Source of the DNA: JAGVSR01 sp963742405
GTDB lineage: Bacteria; Pseudomonadota; Alphaproteobacteria; Rhizobiales; Hyphomicrobiaceae
Length of the DNA: 64,000 nucleotides
Reading direction: 5' to 3'
Assembly: GCA_963742405.1 (NCBI GenBank)
Contig: CAVUMB010000007.1
Span: 558,001 to 622,000 of the forward strand
Shown: positions 1 to 8,250 of the stretch, piece after piece
Numbering within the stretch: position 1 is the stretch's first letter
Layout: every line of letters begins with the position of its first letter
The notes under the pieces: generated by a model
The model's input: only the letters and a program-made list of their open reading frames with translations
Databases searched by the model: none
What the model was told of the DNA's origin: nothing
Translations under genes and position numbers: made by a program

Positions 1-2
1 AT

Positions 3-137
3 GCTTCGCACAACACGTTCATGCTGGCCGTCATCGGCGTGGTGCTGCTGTTGATGCTGATCGGCATCGTGGAAGACTTCGCCAATGGCAGCCCCATCGG
101 CCAGACCGCCGCACTTTTCGCGCGGCCACTCGCATAA
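3..137 (+). CDS. C-terminal fragment of a membrane protein (5' end outside window)
   Basis: The reading frame is open from the window edge to a TAA at 135-137 and gives 44 residues. It contains one strongly hydrophobic stretch (FMLAVIGVVLLLMLIGIV) followed by a short polar tail ending in ARPLA. This looks like the last membrane helix of an integral membrane protein. The family cannot be named from so short a piece. It ends one base before the convergent gene on the other strand ends at 138. Confidence 0.5.
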   Translation, partial: ASHNTFMLAVIGVVLLLMLIGIVEDFANGSPIGQTAALFARPLA

Positions 138-453
138 CTAATTTACATACACGTTTACGCGGTGACGTCGGCGTCCGATAAGGCCCGAAATCAAGGCCAG
201 CACACCGAAGACGCCCCAAGTCGGACGACGCAGCGCGATTGCCTCCAGTGCGGTCCACGACCCCCGGCGCGAGCCCCTCTGAAACATTGCTTTGCGCGCC
301 CTTGAGCGAATTGGGCGACGTCCGCTCCCACTGTGCCTCAAGCGTCGTCGGCACAAAAGGTCCCGTCCCGGTGATCTGCGGCGTCGCATCCGACATGAAG
401 GCAATAATCGCGATGAGCGCGAACAGCGCGGCAAGGAACCTGAAAACGGACAT
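138..453 (-). pseudogene. Small conserved-looking membrane protein interrupted by a +1 frameshift
   Basis: From ATG at 453 the protein begins with a hydrophobic segment (MSVFRFLAALFALIAIIAF) and runs through about residue 65 before turning into Arg-rich nonsense. A different frame then gives a sensible second half containing a second membrane helix (WGVFGVLALISGLIGRRR) and a stop at 138. Removing one G from the five-G run (CCCCC on the plus strand, 261-265) joins the halves into a 104-residue, two-helix protein. The layout, an N-terminal helix, a central polar region and a C-terminal helix with Arg tail, resembles small inner-membrane proteins common in Rhizobiales. Function is unknown. It may be a true pseudogene or an intact gene with a sequence error. 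Confidence 0.55.
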
Positions 454-658
454 GGCGGACGGCTCCGGTCGGACGAGGCGAATTGACGACGAGGCATGCC
501 GCGCTTTGACGCCGCCGACAAGGTCTCGATCTCGCCAGACCCCCCAAGTTTGGCTGCGGAATGTGGATCGGCAGGTTTGCTTGCCTGAGCAACGTGGCCG
601 CGGAGTGACGTGTTGCTATCAACCCGCAGTTCGGGTTAAGTGCGCCGCTCCAAAGCGG

Positions 659-748
659 GGAGAGGTGGCCGAGTGGTTTAAGGCGCACGCCTGGAACGCG
701 TGTGTAGGGGAAACTCTACCGTGGGTTCGAATCCCACTCTCTCCGCCA
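659..748 (+). tRNA. tRNA-Ser (anticodon GGA)
   Basis: A 90-nt class II tRNA. The acceptor arm GGAGAGG pairs with the 3' strand before the encoded CCA. The D-arm region is GCCGAGTGGTTTAAGGC. The anticodon loop CTGGAAC carries GGA. An extended variable arm (TGTGTAGGGGAAACTCTAC) is typical of serine tRNAs. The T-arm is GTGGGTTCGAATCCCAC. GGA reads UCC and UCU serine codons. Confidence 0.95.
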
Positions 749-997
749 CGGCCTACGTTCCAAGGAAATCCAAAACAGTCCGCCGTGTTCCTGTAACCGC
801 TTATTTTGCGGTTGAACACGGCTGCTTGCATGGTCGGCAACGAACTCCCACATACGCTAGGTTGCAAGAGTTGCGGCGCAGCACGGTAGGCTATGATGTT
901 CTTCCAAGTCGTTCAGATGACATAAAATTGTTCGACACGAACAGAGACCTTGGCGCGTTGAATTGGCCATAGCATTGAGCCACCCGGAGGTTTGAGA

Positions 998-1453
998 ATG
1001 AAGCTGTCGATCAATGGTCGCGACGTCGATGTCGCCGCAGATCCAGATACACCGTTGCTCTGGGTCGTCCGCGACGAACTCGGCCTCACCGGTGCGAAAT
1101 TCGGCTGCGGCCAGGCCCTCTGCGGAGCCTGCACGATGTATGCGGACGACACGCCGATCCGAGCCTGTGTGACGCCGATTGAAAGCCTCGCCGGTCAGAA
1201 GATCACCACGCCCGAGGGACTTGAGGGTCGCACTGCAGAGGCGGTCCGCGCAGCCTGGGAAAAACACGACGTCGCCCAATGCGGCTACTGCCAGCCCGGT
1301 CAAATTATGGCCGCCGTCGCGCTTCTCAACGGTAAGCCAGTCCCTACCGATGCCGATATTGTCGAAGCGATGACAGGCAATCTCTGTCGCTGCGCCACCT
1401 ACGGTCGAATTCGCACCGCGATTTTGACCGCATCCGAAACGTTGAAGGGCTGA
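998..1453 (+). CDS. iorA: (2Fe-2S)-binding small subunit of an isoquinoline 1-oxidoreductase-type molybdenum hydroxylase
   Basis: A 151-residue protein that carries electrons from the molybdenum subunit encoded next to it. All eight iron-sulfur cysteines of the xanthine oxidase family are visible: Cys37, 42, 45 and 57 of the plant-ferredoxin-type cluster, and Cys95, 98, 130 and 132 of the second cluster (CGYC and CRC motifs). The ATG at 998 is chosen because GGAGG lies seven bases upstream; an in-frame TTG six bases earlier is less likely. It is followed after 14 bases by the large subunit, so the two form an operon. IorA is the closest named family; the real substrate cannot be read from sequence. 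Confidence 0.88.
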   Translation: MKLSINGRDVDVAADPDTPLLWVVRDELGLTGAKFGCGQALCGACTMYADDTPIRACVTPIESLAGQKITTPEGLEGRTAEAVRAAWEKHDVAQCGYCQPGQIMAAVALLNGKPVPTDADIVEAMTGNLCRCATYGRIRTAILTASETLKG

Positions 1454-1467
1454 GGGGGGACGCACAC

Positions 1468-3699
1468 ATGTTCAAAGACAATATCGCCGGCGCCGTCCGT
1501 GCCCTATCGGCTAACGATAACACCACGAAGCATCGAACGACCGCGGTCGACCGCCGCAACTTTTTGCGCCTTTCTGCCGGCACAGGCGCCGGCCTTGTCA
1601 TTGGTGCCTATCTCCCGGCCGCCTCCTCCACGCCGGCGACAGCCGCCGCGGGATCGGCAGGCGACACCGTATTCAACCCGTTTGTCACCATTACGCCGGC
1701 CAATAAAGTGATCGTGCTGTCGAAGCACCTCGACAAAGGTCAAGGAACCGCCACCGGCTTGGCAACGCTGGTCGCCGATGAACTCGACGCCGACTGGTCG
1801 CAGATGGTTGCCGAATTCGCGCCCGCCAATGCGGCCGTCTACAAAAACTTCCAGTTCGGTGTACAGGGCACAGGCGGCTCCACCGCGATGGCCAATTCGT
1901 TTGAGCAGTACCGTAAGGCAGGTGCGGCCGCAAAGGCGATGCTCGTCGCTGCCGCGGCTCAGACTTGGAAAATCGACGCGTCTAAGATCACGGTTGCGAA
2001 GGGCGTCGTGACGGACGGCACCAATAAGGCCACCTTTGGTGAGTTGGCGGCCGCCGCGGCCAAAATGCCGGTGCCCGAAAATCCGATGCTCAAGGACCCG
2101 AAGGATTTTGTCTATATCGGCAAGTCGTTCCCGCGCCTCGATCAGAAGGCGAAGGTGAGCGCCGCTCCTGTCTTCACACAGGATATTCAACTTCCCGGCA
2201 TGCGCGTTGCGGTAATCGCGCGTTCACCGAGGTTTGGCGGTAAGCCCGCCGCCGTCGATACCGCCAAGGCCAAAGCTGTGAAGGGCGTGAGCGATGTGGT
2301 CGCCATTCCCGGCGGCGTCGCCGTCGTGGCCTCCTCGACGTGGGCAGCCATCAAAGGCCGCGACGCCCTGCAGATCACGTGGGACGAGGCAGCCGCCGAA
2401 AAGCGCGGCACCGCCGAACTTATCGCCGAGTACCAGGCACTCGCCGACAAGCCGGGTCTTTCGGTCCGCAAGGATGGTGATGCTGCAAAGGCCGTAGCCG
2501 GCGCCAAGACCGTGATCGAAGCCGAATTCGTCTTCCCCTTCCTGGCGCACGCGCCCATGGAACCGTTGAATGCAATCCTCGCCTTTAAGGACGGTAAGGC
2601 AACCATCTGGTCGGGATCGCAGCTGCAGACAATCGATCAAGCCGTCGCATCGGCAATTCTGGGTATCAAGCCGGAAGATGTTGCGATCAAAACGCAGTGG
2701 GCCGGGGGCTCATTCGGCCGGCGCGCCGTCTATAATGCCGACTACGTTGCCGAAGTTGCTCACATCGTGAAGGCGCTTGGCACTGATAAGCCGGTCAAGC
2801 TTGTTTGGACCCGTGAGGACGACATCAAAGGCGGGTACTACCGGCCGCTCTACGTCCACAAGGTCAAGGTGGGCCTGACGGCAGACGGCGAGATTGCAGG
2901 CTGGCAGCATCGCATTGTCGGCCAGTCGATCATGGACGGCACCGCTTTCGCCTCGACGTCAATCAAGGACGGGGTCGATAGCACCTCGGTCGAAGGCGTC
3001 CACGATACCCCCTACGCCATCCCGAATTTCGAGGTCGAACTGCACAGCCAGAAGTTTGGCGCACCGCCGCTATGGTGGCGCTCGGTCGGCCACACGCACA
3101 CGGCCTACGTGATGGAAACTCTCATCGATGAAATTGCTGTCCGTACCGGTAAGGACCCCGTCGCGTTCCGGCTGTCGATGTTGGAGAAGCACCCGCGTCA
3201 TGCCGCCGTCCTGAAGCTTGCGGCGGAAAAAGCCGGTTGGGGCACGCCCCTTCCCGCCGGTGTCTCGCGCGGCGTTGCGGTCCACGAAAGCTTCAAGAGC
3301 TTTGTCGCGCAAGTGGCCGAGGTCCGAATTGTCGATGGTCAGGCCAAGGTCGATCGCGTCGTTTGCGCGGTGGATTGCGGCTTGCCGATCAATCCCGACA
3401 ATATCGTCGCGCAGGTTGAAGGCGGCATCGGTTATGGACTGGGCGCGGTGCTCCACTCGCACATCACGCTCACGGATGGCGTCGTCGACCAGACCAACTT
3501 CGGCGACTATGAAGTGCTGCGCTTCAACGAAATGCCGAAAGTCGAAGTGCACATCGTGCCGTCTACCGAGCCGCCGACTGGCATCGGCGAACCCGGCGTG
3601 CCGCCGCTCGGCCCAGCGGTTGCCAACGCGATCGCAGGATTGACCGGTCAGCGCATTCGTCAACTTCCGTTTGCCATGCACAAGCTCGCGGCCAGCTAA
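1468..3699 (+). CDS. iorB: Molybdopterin-binding large subunit of an isoquinoline 1-oxidoreductase-type dehydrogenase, Tat-exported
   Basis: A 743-residue catalytic subunit of the xanthine dehydrogenase family. A twin-arginine signal is clear (Arg29-Arg30 in DRRNFLRLSAG, then a hydrophobic stretch), so the folded holoenzyme with its 2Fe-2S partner is probably sent to the periplasm. The molybdenum-binding region shows GGSFGRR. The C-terminal GEPGVPP motif places the presumed active-site glutamate near residue 708. No FAD subunit is encoded beside it, as expected for the two-subunit IorAB or aldehyde dehydrogenase type. An electron acceptor such as a c-type cytochrome must lie elsewhere. The substrate is unknown; N-heterocycles or aldehydes are typical. 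Confidence 0.87.
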   Translation: MFKDNIAGAVRALSANDNTTKHRTTAVDRRNFLRLSAGTGAGLVIGAYLPAASSTPATAAAGSAGDTVFNPFVTITPANKVIVLSKHLDKGQGTATGLATLVADELDADWSQMVAEFAPANAAVYKNFQFGVQGTGGSTAMANSFEQYRKAGAAAKAMLVAAAAQTWKIDASKITVAKGVVTDGTNKATFGELAAAAAKMPVPENPMLKDPKDFVYIGKSFPRLDQKAKVSAAPVFTQDIQLPGMRVAVIARSPRFGGKPAAVDTAKAKAVKGVSDVVAIPGGVAVVASSTWAAIKGRDALQITWDEAAAEKRGTAELIAEYQALADKPGLSVRKDGDAAKAVAGAKTVIEAEFVFPFLAHAPMEPLNAILAFKDGKATIWSGSQLQTIDQAVASAILGIKPEDVAIKTQWAGGSFGRRAVYNADYVAEVAHIVKALGTDKPVKLVWTREDDIKGGYYRPLYVHKVKVGLTADGEIAGWQHRIVGQSIMDGTAFASTSIKDGVDSTSVEGVHDTPYAIPNFEVELHSQKFGAPPLWWRSVGHTHTAYVMETLIDEIAVRTGKDPVAFRLSMLEKHPRHAAVLKLAAEKAGWGTPLPAGVSRGVAVHESFKSFVAQVAEVRIVDGQAKVDRVVCAVDCGLPINPDNIVAQVEGGIGYGLGAVLHSHITLTDGVVDQTNFGDYEVLRFNEMPKVEVHIVPSTEPPTGIGEPGVPPLGPAVANAIAGLTGQRIRQLPFAMHKLAAS

Positions 3700-3711
3700 G
3701 CCCCTCACTCC

Positions 3712-3913
3712 GCGCCATCCGGCGGCTCCGCGCAAGCGGAGTCGGATGGCGCATTCATACTTCGCGCCATCCGGCCGGCTCCACGCAAGCGGAGTCGGAT
3801 GGCGCATTCATACTTCCGCGCCATCCGGCCGGCTCCGCGCAAGCGGAGTCGGATGGCGCATTCATACTTCCGCGCCATCCGGCCGGCTCCGCGCAAGCGG
3901 AGTCGGATGGCGC
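3712..3913. repeat. Array of four REP-like imperfect palindromes, 54-bp period
   Basis: Four copies of a 41-42 bp element lie at 3712-3752, 3764-3805, 3818-3859 and 3872-3913, separated by a 12-bp spacer (ATTCATACTTCC-like). Each copy starts GCGCCATCC and ends GGATGGCGC. A second internal stem (CTCCGC with GCGGAG) closes on a small loop, and an asymmetric GGCCGG bulge sits in between. Copy 1 lacks one base of the bulge and copy 2 has one substitution. The array fills the gap between the convergent large hydroxylase subunit and the phasin gene. A further copy lies at 16025-16064, so this is a dispersed family, comparable to bacterial REP/BIME elements. Confidence 0.92.
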
Positions 3914-3918
3914 ATTAA

Positions 3919-4314
3919 TCAGTGCCGCAATTCTTGCGCGGCCTCTTCTAGACTGTCGCGGAATGCAGCCAGTGTCTCGCCCGCGACCTGCTGGTTGAGA
4001 CGCGTCAGTGCGGCCGCTTCCACACGCGCTTCGCGCTGCGCCGTGTCGACGACATCGCGGCAGACCGTTACGACTTCGTTGACATTGCGGCACGCCATCA
4101 TTCTTTGCGTCGCCGCGATCTCCTGCTCGACGCAGCGGACCATGAGGTTGAGCCACGCCTGATTGACACGAAACGCTTGATCAATGAGCCGCCCATTGAT
4201 CTCCGTCATCATCGAGAAGACCGGCCTCTGCATGGCCATCCACAATTCCAACGTCGCCTTGGCCCGCGCTTCGAGGGCTTGATAATCCTTATCGGGCTGA
4301 TTGTGTGACTGCAT
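3919..4314 (-). CDS. Phasin-family protein
   Basis: A 131-residue soluble, mostly helical protein with no signal peptide or membrane segment. The central part (LELWMAMQRPVFSMMTEINGR and onward) has the amphipathic heptad-like pattern of phasins, the small proteins that coat polyhydroxyalkanoate granules. The start is the ATG at 4314, preceded by GGGAG at suitable spacing; a longer upstream frame lacks a ribosome site. The stop lies five bases from the last copy of the palindromic array. The family call rests on helix pattern and size, so it is moderate. The presence of PHB-linked ethylmalonyl-CoA genes in the window supports it. Confidence 0.62.
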   Translation of the reverse strand: MQSHNQPDKDYQALEARAKATLELWMAMQRPVFSMMTEINGRLIDQAFRVNQAWLNLMVRCVEQEIAATQRMMACRNVNEVVTVCRDVVDTAQREARVEAAALTRLNQQVAGETLAAFRDSLEEAAQELRH

Positions 4315-4541
4315 AATCGTTCTCCCAGTGGAAGGTGAGAAACGCGACGCGGCCTTCGGATTGGGTGCAAAGCAAGCTTTAAGACACGCGCGACCTGCTG
4401 CTGTAATGCATGGATATTCTAGTCCTTCTCGAAACACTCGACCTGTGACGGCTCAAGTTATCCCGTGACATTTCCGTGATTGAACGGCGGATAGGAGATA
4501 TTCCGTCTTGCCAAGCTTTCGACCGTCGCCAGAAAAATTCT

Positions 4542-5144
4542 TCAGACGACTGGATGACGTTGGTGAAACATCGCCCTCACGCGGTCCAGCGCCGCACGGT
4601 CGTCGATATCCATTAGCTCGGCGTCGTCGCGAGCCACCACCGTCACGGCGTCGGAGATAAGCGCTTTACCACCGCGGTCTCCCTCAAGGGACGCAAGCTT
4701 TGCAAACGTATTGCGCGGCCACAGCACAGGGTTGCGCTGATCGCCGGCGCGATCGACGGCATGAACGATGCGTAGTCCTTCGTGCGCTGCGAAAGCGTCC
4801 ACCACCTCGCGCAGGGTGTGAGGCGTCACCAGCGGCATATCTCCCGGCAAGATGAGTGCACCGTCGCATTCAGCCGCTAACTCCCGCACACCCGCCGCGA
4901 TGGAAAACCCCAGACCATCCTGATCACCGGCACACCGCACCAATCGCATCGCAAATGCGCAAAGGACCTGAGCAATGGCCGCGTGATCGGGACCCGTCAC
5001 CACGATGGGGTTGTCAAAAACGGCCGTGATCGATGCCATCGTCCGCACAATCACGGCCTCGCCGTCGAGGTCGGCAAGTAGCTTGTTCTCTATTCCAAAT
5101 CGCCGCGACCGGCCCGCCGCAAGTACGATCGCAGTCAGCCGCAT
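4542..5144 (-). CDS. MobA-like nucleotidyltransferase of the MocA / molybdenum cofactor cytidylyltransferase type
   Basis: A 200-residue protein with the NTP-transferase signature near its start (AIVLAAGRSRRFG), a lysine shortly after (ENKLLA) and a metal-binding LPGDMP motif in the middle. These are the hallmarks of MocA, which adds CMP to molybdopterin to make the cofactor used by xanthine-oxidase-family enzymes such as the hydroxylase encoded at 998-3699. Related proteins (CoxC, PucB-like) serve single hydroxylases. Its ATG lies one base after the TGA of the upstream arsenite methyltransferase gene (TGAGATG), so translation is probably coupled. Confidence 0.75.
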   Translation of the reverse strand: MRLTAIVLAAGRSRRFGIENKLLADLDGEAVIVRTMASITAVFDNPIVVTGPDHAAIAQVLCAFAMRLVRCAGDQDGLGFSIAAGVRELAAECDGALILPGDMPLVTPHTLREVVDAFAAHEGLRIVHAVDRAGDQRNPVLWPRNTFAKLASLEGDRGGKALISDAVTVVARDDAELMDIDDRAALDRVRAMFHQRHPVV

Positions 5145-5145
5145 C

Positions 5146-6198
5146 TCAGCAGCAGGCCCCGCTGGTGCCTTTCGGATCGTCGGTTGACGTGAAAGGTATT
5201 GACGTTCCGCAGCCGGGGAAAATCCCAAAATGCGTGTCGAAGTTGCCGACGAATGTGAAGTGCGGGGCAAAGCGCGTATCAGCCAGCATCCGCCACGTGT
5301 TGCCGCACACGGGGAAGATGCGTCCCTTGACGATGTGATGATGACCGTCGAGGACGAACACGTCGGGTTCGTCTTCGATCGTACCGTTGTAAATCACGGC
5401 TTGACCGTAATCCTCGCAGGCCGGCTCAAGTCCATCGAGCTTGAACAAGCGGTATGTTGCTGAGAAGAATTGCGCCGTGCCGAGTTTCTTGCGGATCGCG
5501 TCATTGTTGACAGCAACCGACCGGCTGGTGACCAGTCGCGGATCGTGAAAGCCTGCGCGCTTGGCAAGCGACAGGAAATCGTTCCAGTAAAGCGCGCCGC
5601 CAAGGCACTCGCCGTAAATCTCCGGGTCTTTCACCAGATCGAAGCTCAAGCGCCGATCCGCATAGACATCGGAAAAGTAGAGTTCGCCGCCGGGTTTCAA
5701 CAAGTCGAAAGCGCCCTTCAGTACGGCCGGCTTGTCGATCGACAGATTGATCACGCAATTCGAAATGATCACGTCGAATGAGCCTGGCTCGAGCCCGAGA
5801 TCGCTGAGCCTCTCGATGTAACCTTGCAGAAAGCGCGTGTTTGGCTGCGCGTATCCGAACTTCTGCGCGTGCCAATCCACGTGCCGGCGCGCCACGTCGA
5901 GTTGCTCTTCCGTCATATCGACGCCGACGACCTCGCCGGTCTCGCCAACAAGCTGCGCCAGCATGTAGGCATCCCGTCCCGATCCCGCTCCAAGGTCGAG
6001 CACGCGCCGCCCCTTTAAATCGGATGGATGAACCAGTCCGCAGCCGTAGTATTTGGCCGCCACGTCCGAATGGACATTGGCGGCAAGCACCCTCAAATGC
6101 GCCGGCATATCACCCGCCGTACAGCAAGCCGACGTTTTCAGATCTTCGGACGATTTCAAAACCTTGCCATAATAAAGTTTGACGCTGTCGTGATCCAT
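5146..6198 (-). CDS. arsM: Arsenite S-adenosylmethionine methyltransferase (ArsM-like)
   Basis: A 350-residue cytoplasmic methyltransferase. The SAM-binding motif is VLDLGAGSGRD (about residues 66-76), followed by the acidic VVGVDMT. Three cysteines at the places expected for arsenite binding are visible: Cys53 (YYGCG), Cys148 (SNCVINLS) and Cys198 (GECLGGALY). A C-terminal Cys-Cys pair ends the protein, as in many ArsM proteins. The enzyme would convert As(III) to methylated, partly volatile forms. No arsR, arsB or arsC lies nearby; instead it is coupled to a molybdenum-cofactor nucleotidyltransferase, an unusual partner. Confidence 0.85.
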   Translation of the reverse strand: MDHDSVKLYYGKVLKSSEDLKTSACCTAGDMPAHLRVLAANVHSDVAAKYYGCGLVHPSDLKGRRVLDLGAGSGRDAYMLAQLVGETGEVVGVDMTEEQLDVARRHVDWHAQKFGYAQPNTRFLQGYIERLSDLGLEPGSFDVIISNCVINLSIDKPAVLKGAFDLLKPGGELYFSDVYADRRLSFDLVKDPEIYGECLGGALYWNDFLSLAKRAGFHDPRLVTSRSVAVNNDAIRKKLGTAQFFSATYRLFKLDGLEPACEDYGQAVIYNGTIEDEPDVFVLDGHHHIVKGRIFPVCGNTWRMLADTRFAPHFTFVGNFDTHFGIFPGCGTSIPFTSTDDPKGTSGACC

Positions 6199-6300
6199 TC
6201 TGTCCTCCGCGGTCGTCCCCTGGGGACGCTACGATTACCACGATGATCCAGTTTCACCGCGGGTTGAAACTCACGCAAGCCATTCCACGAAAGCGTCCGG

Positions 6301-6804
6301 CTATGACCACTGCCGGACCGGCAGCGCCCGCCAGTCGGTCCACGATATATCACGTCCGGGGTATGCGACCGCAGCGAACGGCCAATCCTCTGCAAGCCAC
6401 GACCGGACGAGGCGGCCCAAGTCCGCATCGCGCGCCTCAACATCGGGCCCGCTGCGCACCCAATAATAAACGGCGGCTTCGAAGCCGCGCCGATCGCTCG
6501 GGAAAATATAAAGGCAGCCAAGGCAACGGCTCTCGTCCGCTGCCATCATCGTGTAGGCGAACGAGTGCCGGATCGTAAACTCGCGCTGGTGCCACGCCAA
6601 GTCGATCAGGTCCTCACTCTTCGTTAGCCCCTTGGGCCAAGGGCTGTCCGGATCGAGCAGCCCACGTAACCGCTCGGCACTCGCGACAACCGCTTCGAAG
6701 TCTTTTTCTAGGTCATCAACAGACAGCATTCTCAAATAAAACCCCGGCCCATCGAGCCGCGGGGGAACAACAAAATCGGGGGATACGAGCATTCGTCCGT
6801 ACAT
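6301..6804 (-). CDS. GNAT-like N-acetyltransferase
   Basis: A 167-residue protein with no signal peptide. It has the order expected of a GNAT fold: an N-terminal LRMLSVDDLEKDF segment, a central FAYTMMAADESRCLGCLYIF beta hairpin, and a later AVYYWVRSGP strand. The acetyl-CoA loop is not a clear Q/RxxGxG/A, so catalytic activity is not proven. It stands alone on its strand, about 100 bases from the arsM start. The substrate is unknown. Confidence 0.6.
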   Translation of the reverse strand: MYGRMLVSPDFVVPPRLDGPGFYLRMLSVDDLEKDFEAVVASAERLRGLLDPDSPWPKGLTKSEDLIDLAWHQREFTIRHSFAYTMMAADESRCLGCLYIFPSDRRGFEAAVYYWVRSGPDVEARDADLGRLVRSWLAEDWPFAAVAYPGRDISWTDWRALPVRQWS

Positions 6805-6939
6805 GCGGAACTTTCAAGCGCAAGCCTAATCAGCGCCGATCATCGCGCGCAGGTGGGGCGCCCACAATGCGCCATCCTGCAGCGCCGCGCCCGCTTCAGG
6901 CGCCAGCACCAATCCGCCTTACGTTGCGACGAATTCCGA

Positions 6940-7200
6940 TCAGCCCTGTGCGGACGCCTTCGCGATGATCTCGGAAATCTCGTCCAGCACCACAAGCCGC
7001 TTCTTGCGCTCGTTTTCCACCGTTTCGTCCGACACCGGCTCCACGTTCGTCTCCATCCGGTGGATTTCGCGATTGAGCTCGTGGTAGCGGTCGGCAAGCT
7101 TGGCAAAGTGTGGATCTGATAGTTTCAGCCCGTGAATGATGGTTTTGGCGGCCGGGAACATTTCATCGAGTTCATTCGGCGTGTTGCGGTTGTCGAGCAT
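6940..7200 (-). CDS. YdcH / DUF465 family small helical protein
   Basis: An 86-residue charged protein with the DUF465 pattern HFAKLADRYHELNREIHRME, a predicted antiparallel coiled-coil hairpin. The ATG at 7200 (MLDNRNTPNE) is preferred over an upstream TTG at 7218, because AAAGG sits about eight bases before it. Function of the family is not known. It lies 27 bases downstream of a secreted small protein gene on the same strand. Confidence 0.7.
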   Translation of the reverse strand: MLDNRNTPNELDEMFPAAKTIIHGLKLSDPHFAKLADRYHELNREIHRMETNVEPVSDETVENERKKRLVVLDEISEIIAKASAQG

Positions 7201-7227
7201 GTCGTCAGCCTTTCGCAAGATTTTGGA

Positions 7228-7500
7228 TTATTGGCACGTCTGCTCCAGCCGCCAGCCGACGACACGACAACGTTCGCGTCCACGCTTGTCACCCGAGCAG
7301 ACCCGCTTCGGGTAACGCTTGTAAGAGCAGTAGTAGTCAGGAAATAAGAACCCCTCATAACCGCGCGCCGGACCGCGCGTGTCATAGTCCTCCTGATAGT
7401 ACGGCTTGACGAAGCGCCGCTGCGCCTCTGCCGGAACAGCAGTGAACAGACCAAAGCCTGCAAGGCCCGCCGCGATCGCTACTATCGTGCCGCGAGTCAT
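7228..7500 (-). CDS. Small secreted hypothetical protein
   Basis: A 90-residue protein beginning with a typical Sec signal peptide (MTRGTIVAIAAGLAGFGLF, cleavage after AEA). The mature part is rich in Tyr and Arg, with three well separated cysteines that could form disulfides, and resembles the many short exported Tyr/Arg-rich proteins of Rhizobiales. AGGAGG lies seven bases before the ATG. No function is known. Confidence 0.6.
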   Translation of the reverse strand: MTRGTIVAIAAGLAGFGLFTAVPAEAQRRFVKPYYQEDYDTRGPARGYEGFLFPDYYCSYKRYPKRVCSGDKRGRERCRVVGWRLEQTCQ

Positions 7501-7665
7501 CGGAACCTCCTGTCCAGCTGACCCGATGGGAAACCTTTGCCACGGTCCAAACCCGCTAAACTTGAGCTGCCTCAAGGCCGGCTGAAAGATAACACCGGTG
7601 CACGACATCTGGTTCGCCGGCCGTGATCGTGTATAGGGGCGCAGGAATCGTTTCTGGAGCCGCCC

Positions 7666-8196
7666 ATGATCGCGCGCATCGGTATTGTTACCGTCTCGGA
7701 CCGCGCCAGCAAAGGCGAATACGAGGATAAAGGCGGCCCCGCGATCCGCGATGTGCTGGCCGAATTGCTCACTTCGCCGTGGGAGCCGGTCGCCCGCGTC
7801 ATTCCCGACGACCGAGCAGGTATCGAAGCCACATTGCGGGATCTTGCCGACACCAAAGGCTGTTGCCTGATCTTGACCACCGGCGGCACCGGCCCCGCGG
7901 TTCGCGACGTGACGCCCGAAGCGACGCAAGCAGTTTGTCAAAAGATGATGCCGGGTTTCGGCGAATTGATGCGGGCGGAAAGCTTGAAGCAGGTTCCAAC
8001 AGCGATCCTCTCGCGTCAGACAGCCGGCATTCGCGGAGCTTGCCTCATCGTCAATCTGCCCGGCAAGCCGGCCTCAATCCGGCTGTGCATGTTGGCGGTA
8101 TTTCCTGCCGCCCCTTATTGTATCGACCTCATCGGCGGTCCCCGGCTTGAAACCAACCCCGCCCTCTGCCGGGCCTTCCGACCCGTGGGTGCTTAA
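7666..8196 (+). CDS. mogA: Molybdopterin adenylyltransferase
   Basis: A 176-residue MogA-like enzyme that adenylates molybdopterin before molybdenum insertion. The MoCF-domain landmarks are IGIVTVSDRAS near the start, the nucleotide motif LTTGGTGPAVRDVTPEA in the middle and LPGKP in the C-terminal half. It stands alone as a single-gene unit but complements the molybdenum hydroxylase and MocA-like genes a few kilobases upstream. Confidence 0.9.
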   Translation: MIARIGIVTVSDRASKGEYEDKGGPAIRDVLAELLTSPWEPVARVIPDDRAGIEATLRDLADTKGCCLILTTGGTGPAVRDVTPEATQAVCQKMMPGFGELMRAESLKQVPTAILSRQTAGIRGACLIVNLPGKPASIRLCMLAVFPAAPYCIDLIGGPRLETNPALCRAFRPVGA

Positions 8197-8250
8197 CTTC
8201 GCTTCCGGCCGGCTGCACGATCGCGCGGTCGGGAACGACAATCTAAAACT

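Noticed and set aside
3671..4162. A plus-strand frame running through the palindrome array with repeated ASGVGWRIHTS units
   Set aside because: The repeats in the protein simply mirror the 54-bp DNA repeat, and the rest is the shadow of the phasin gene.
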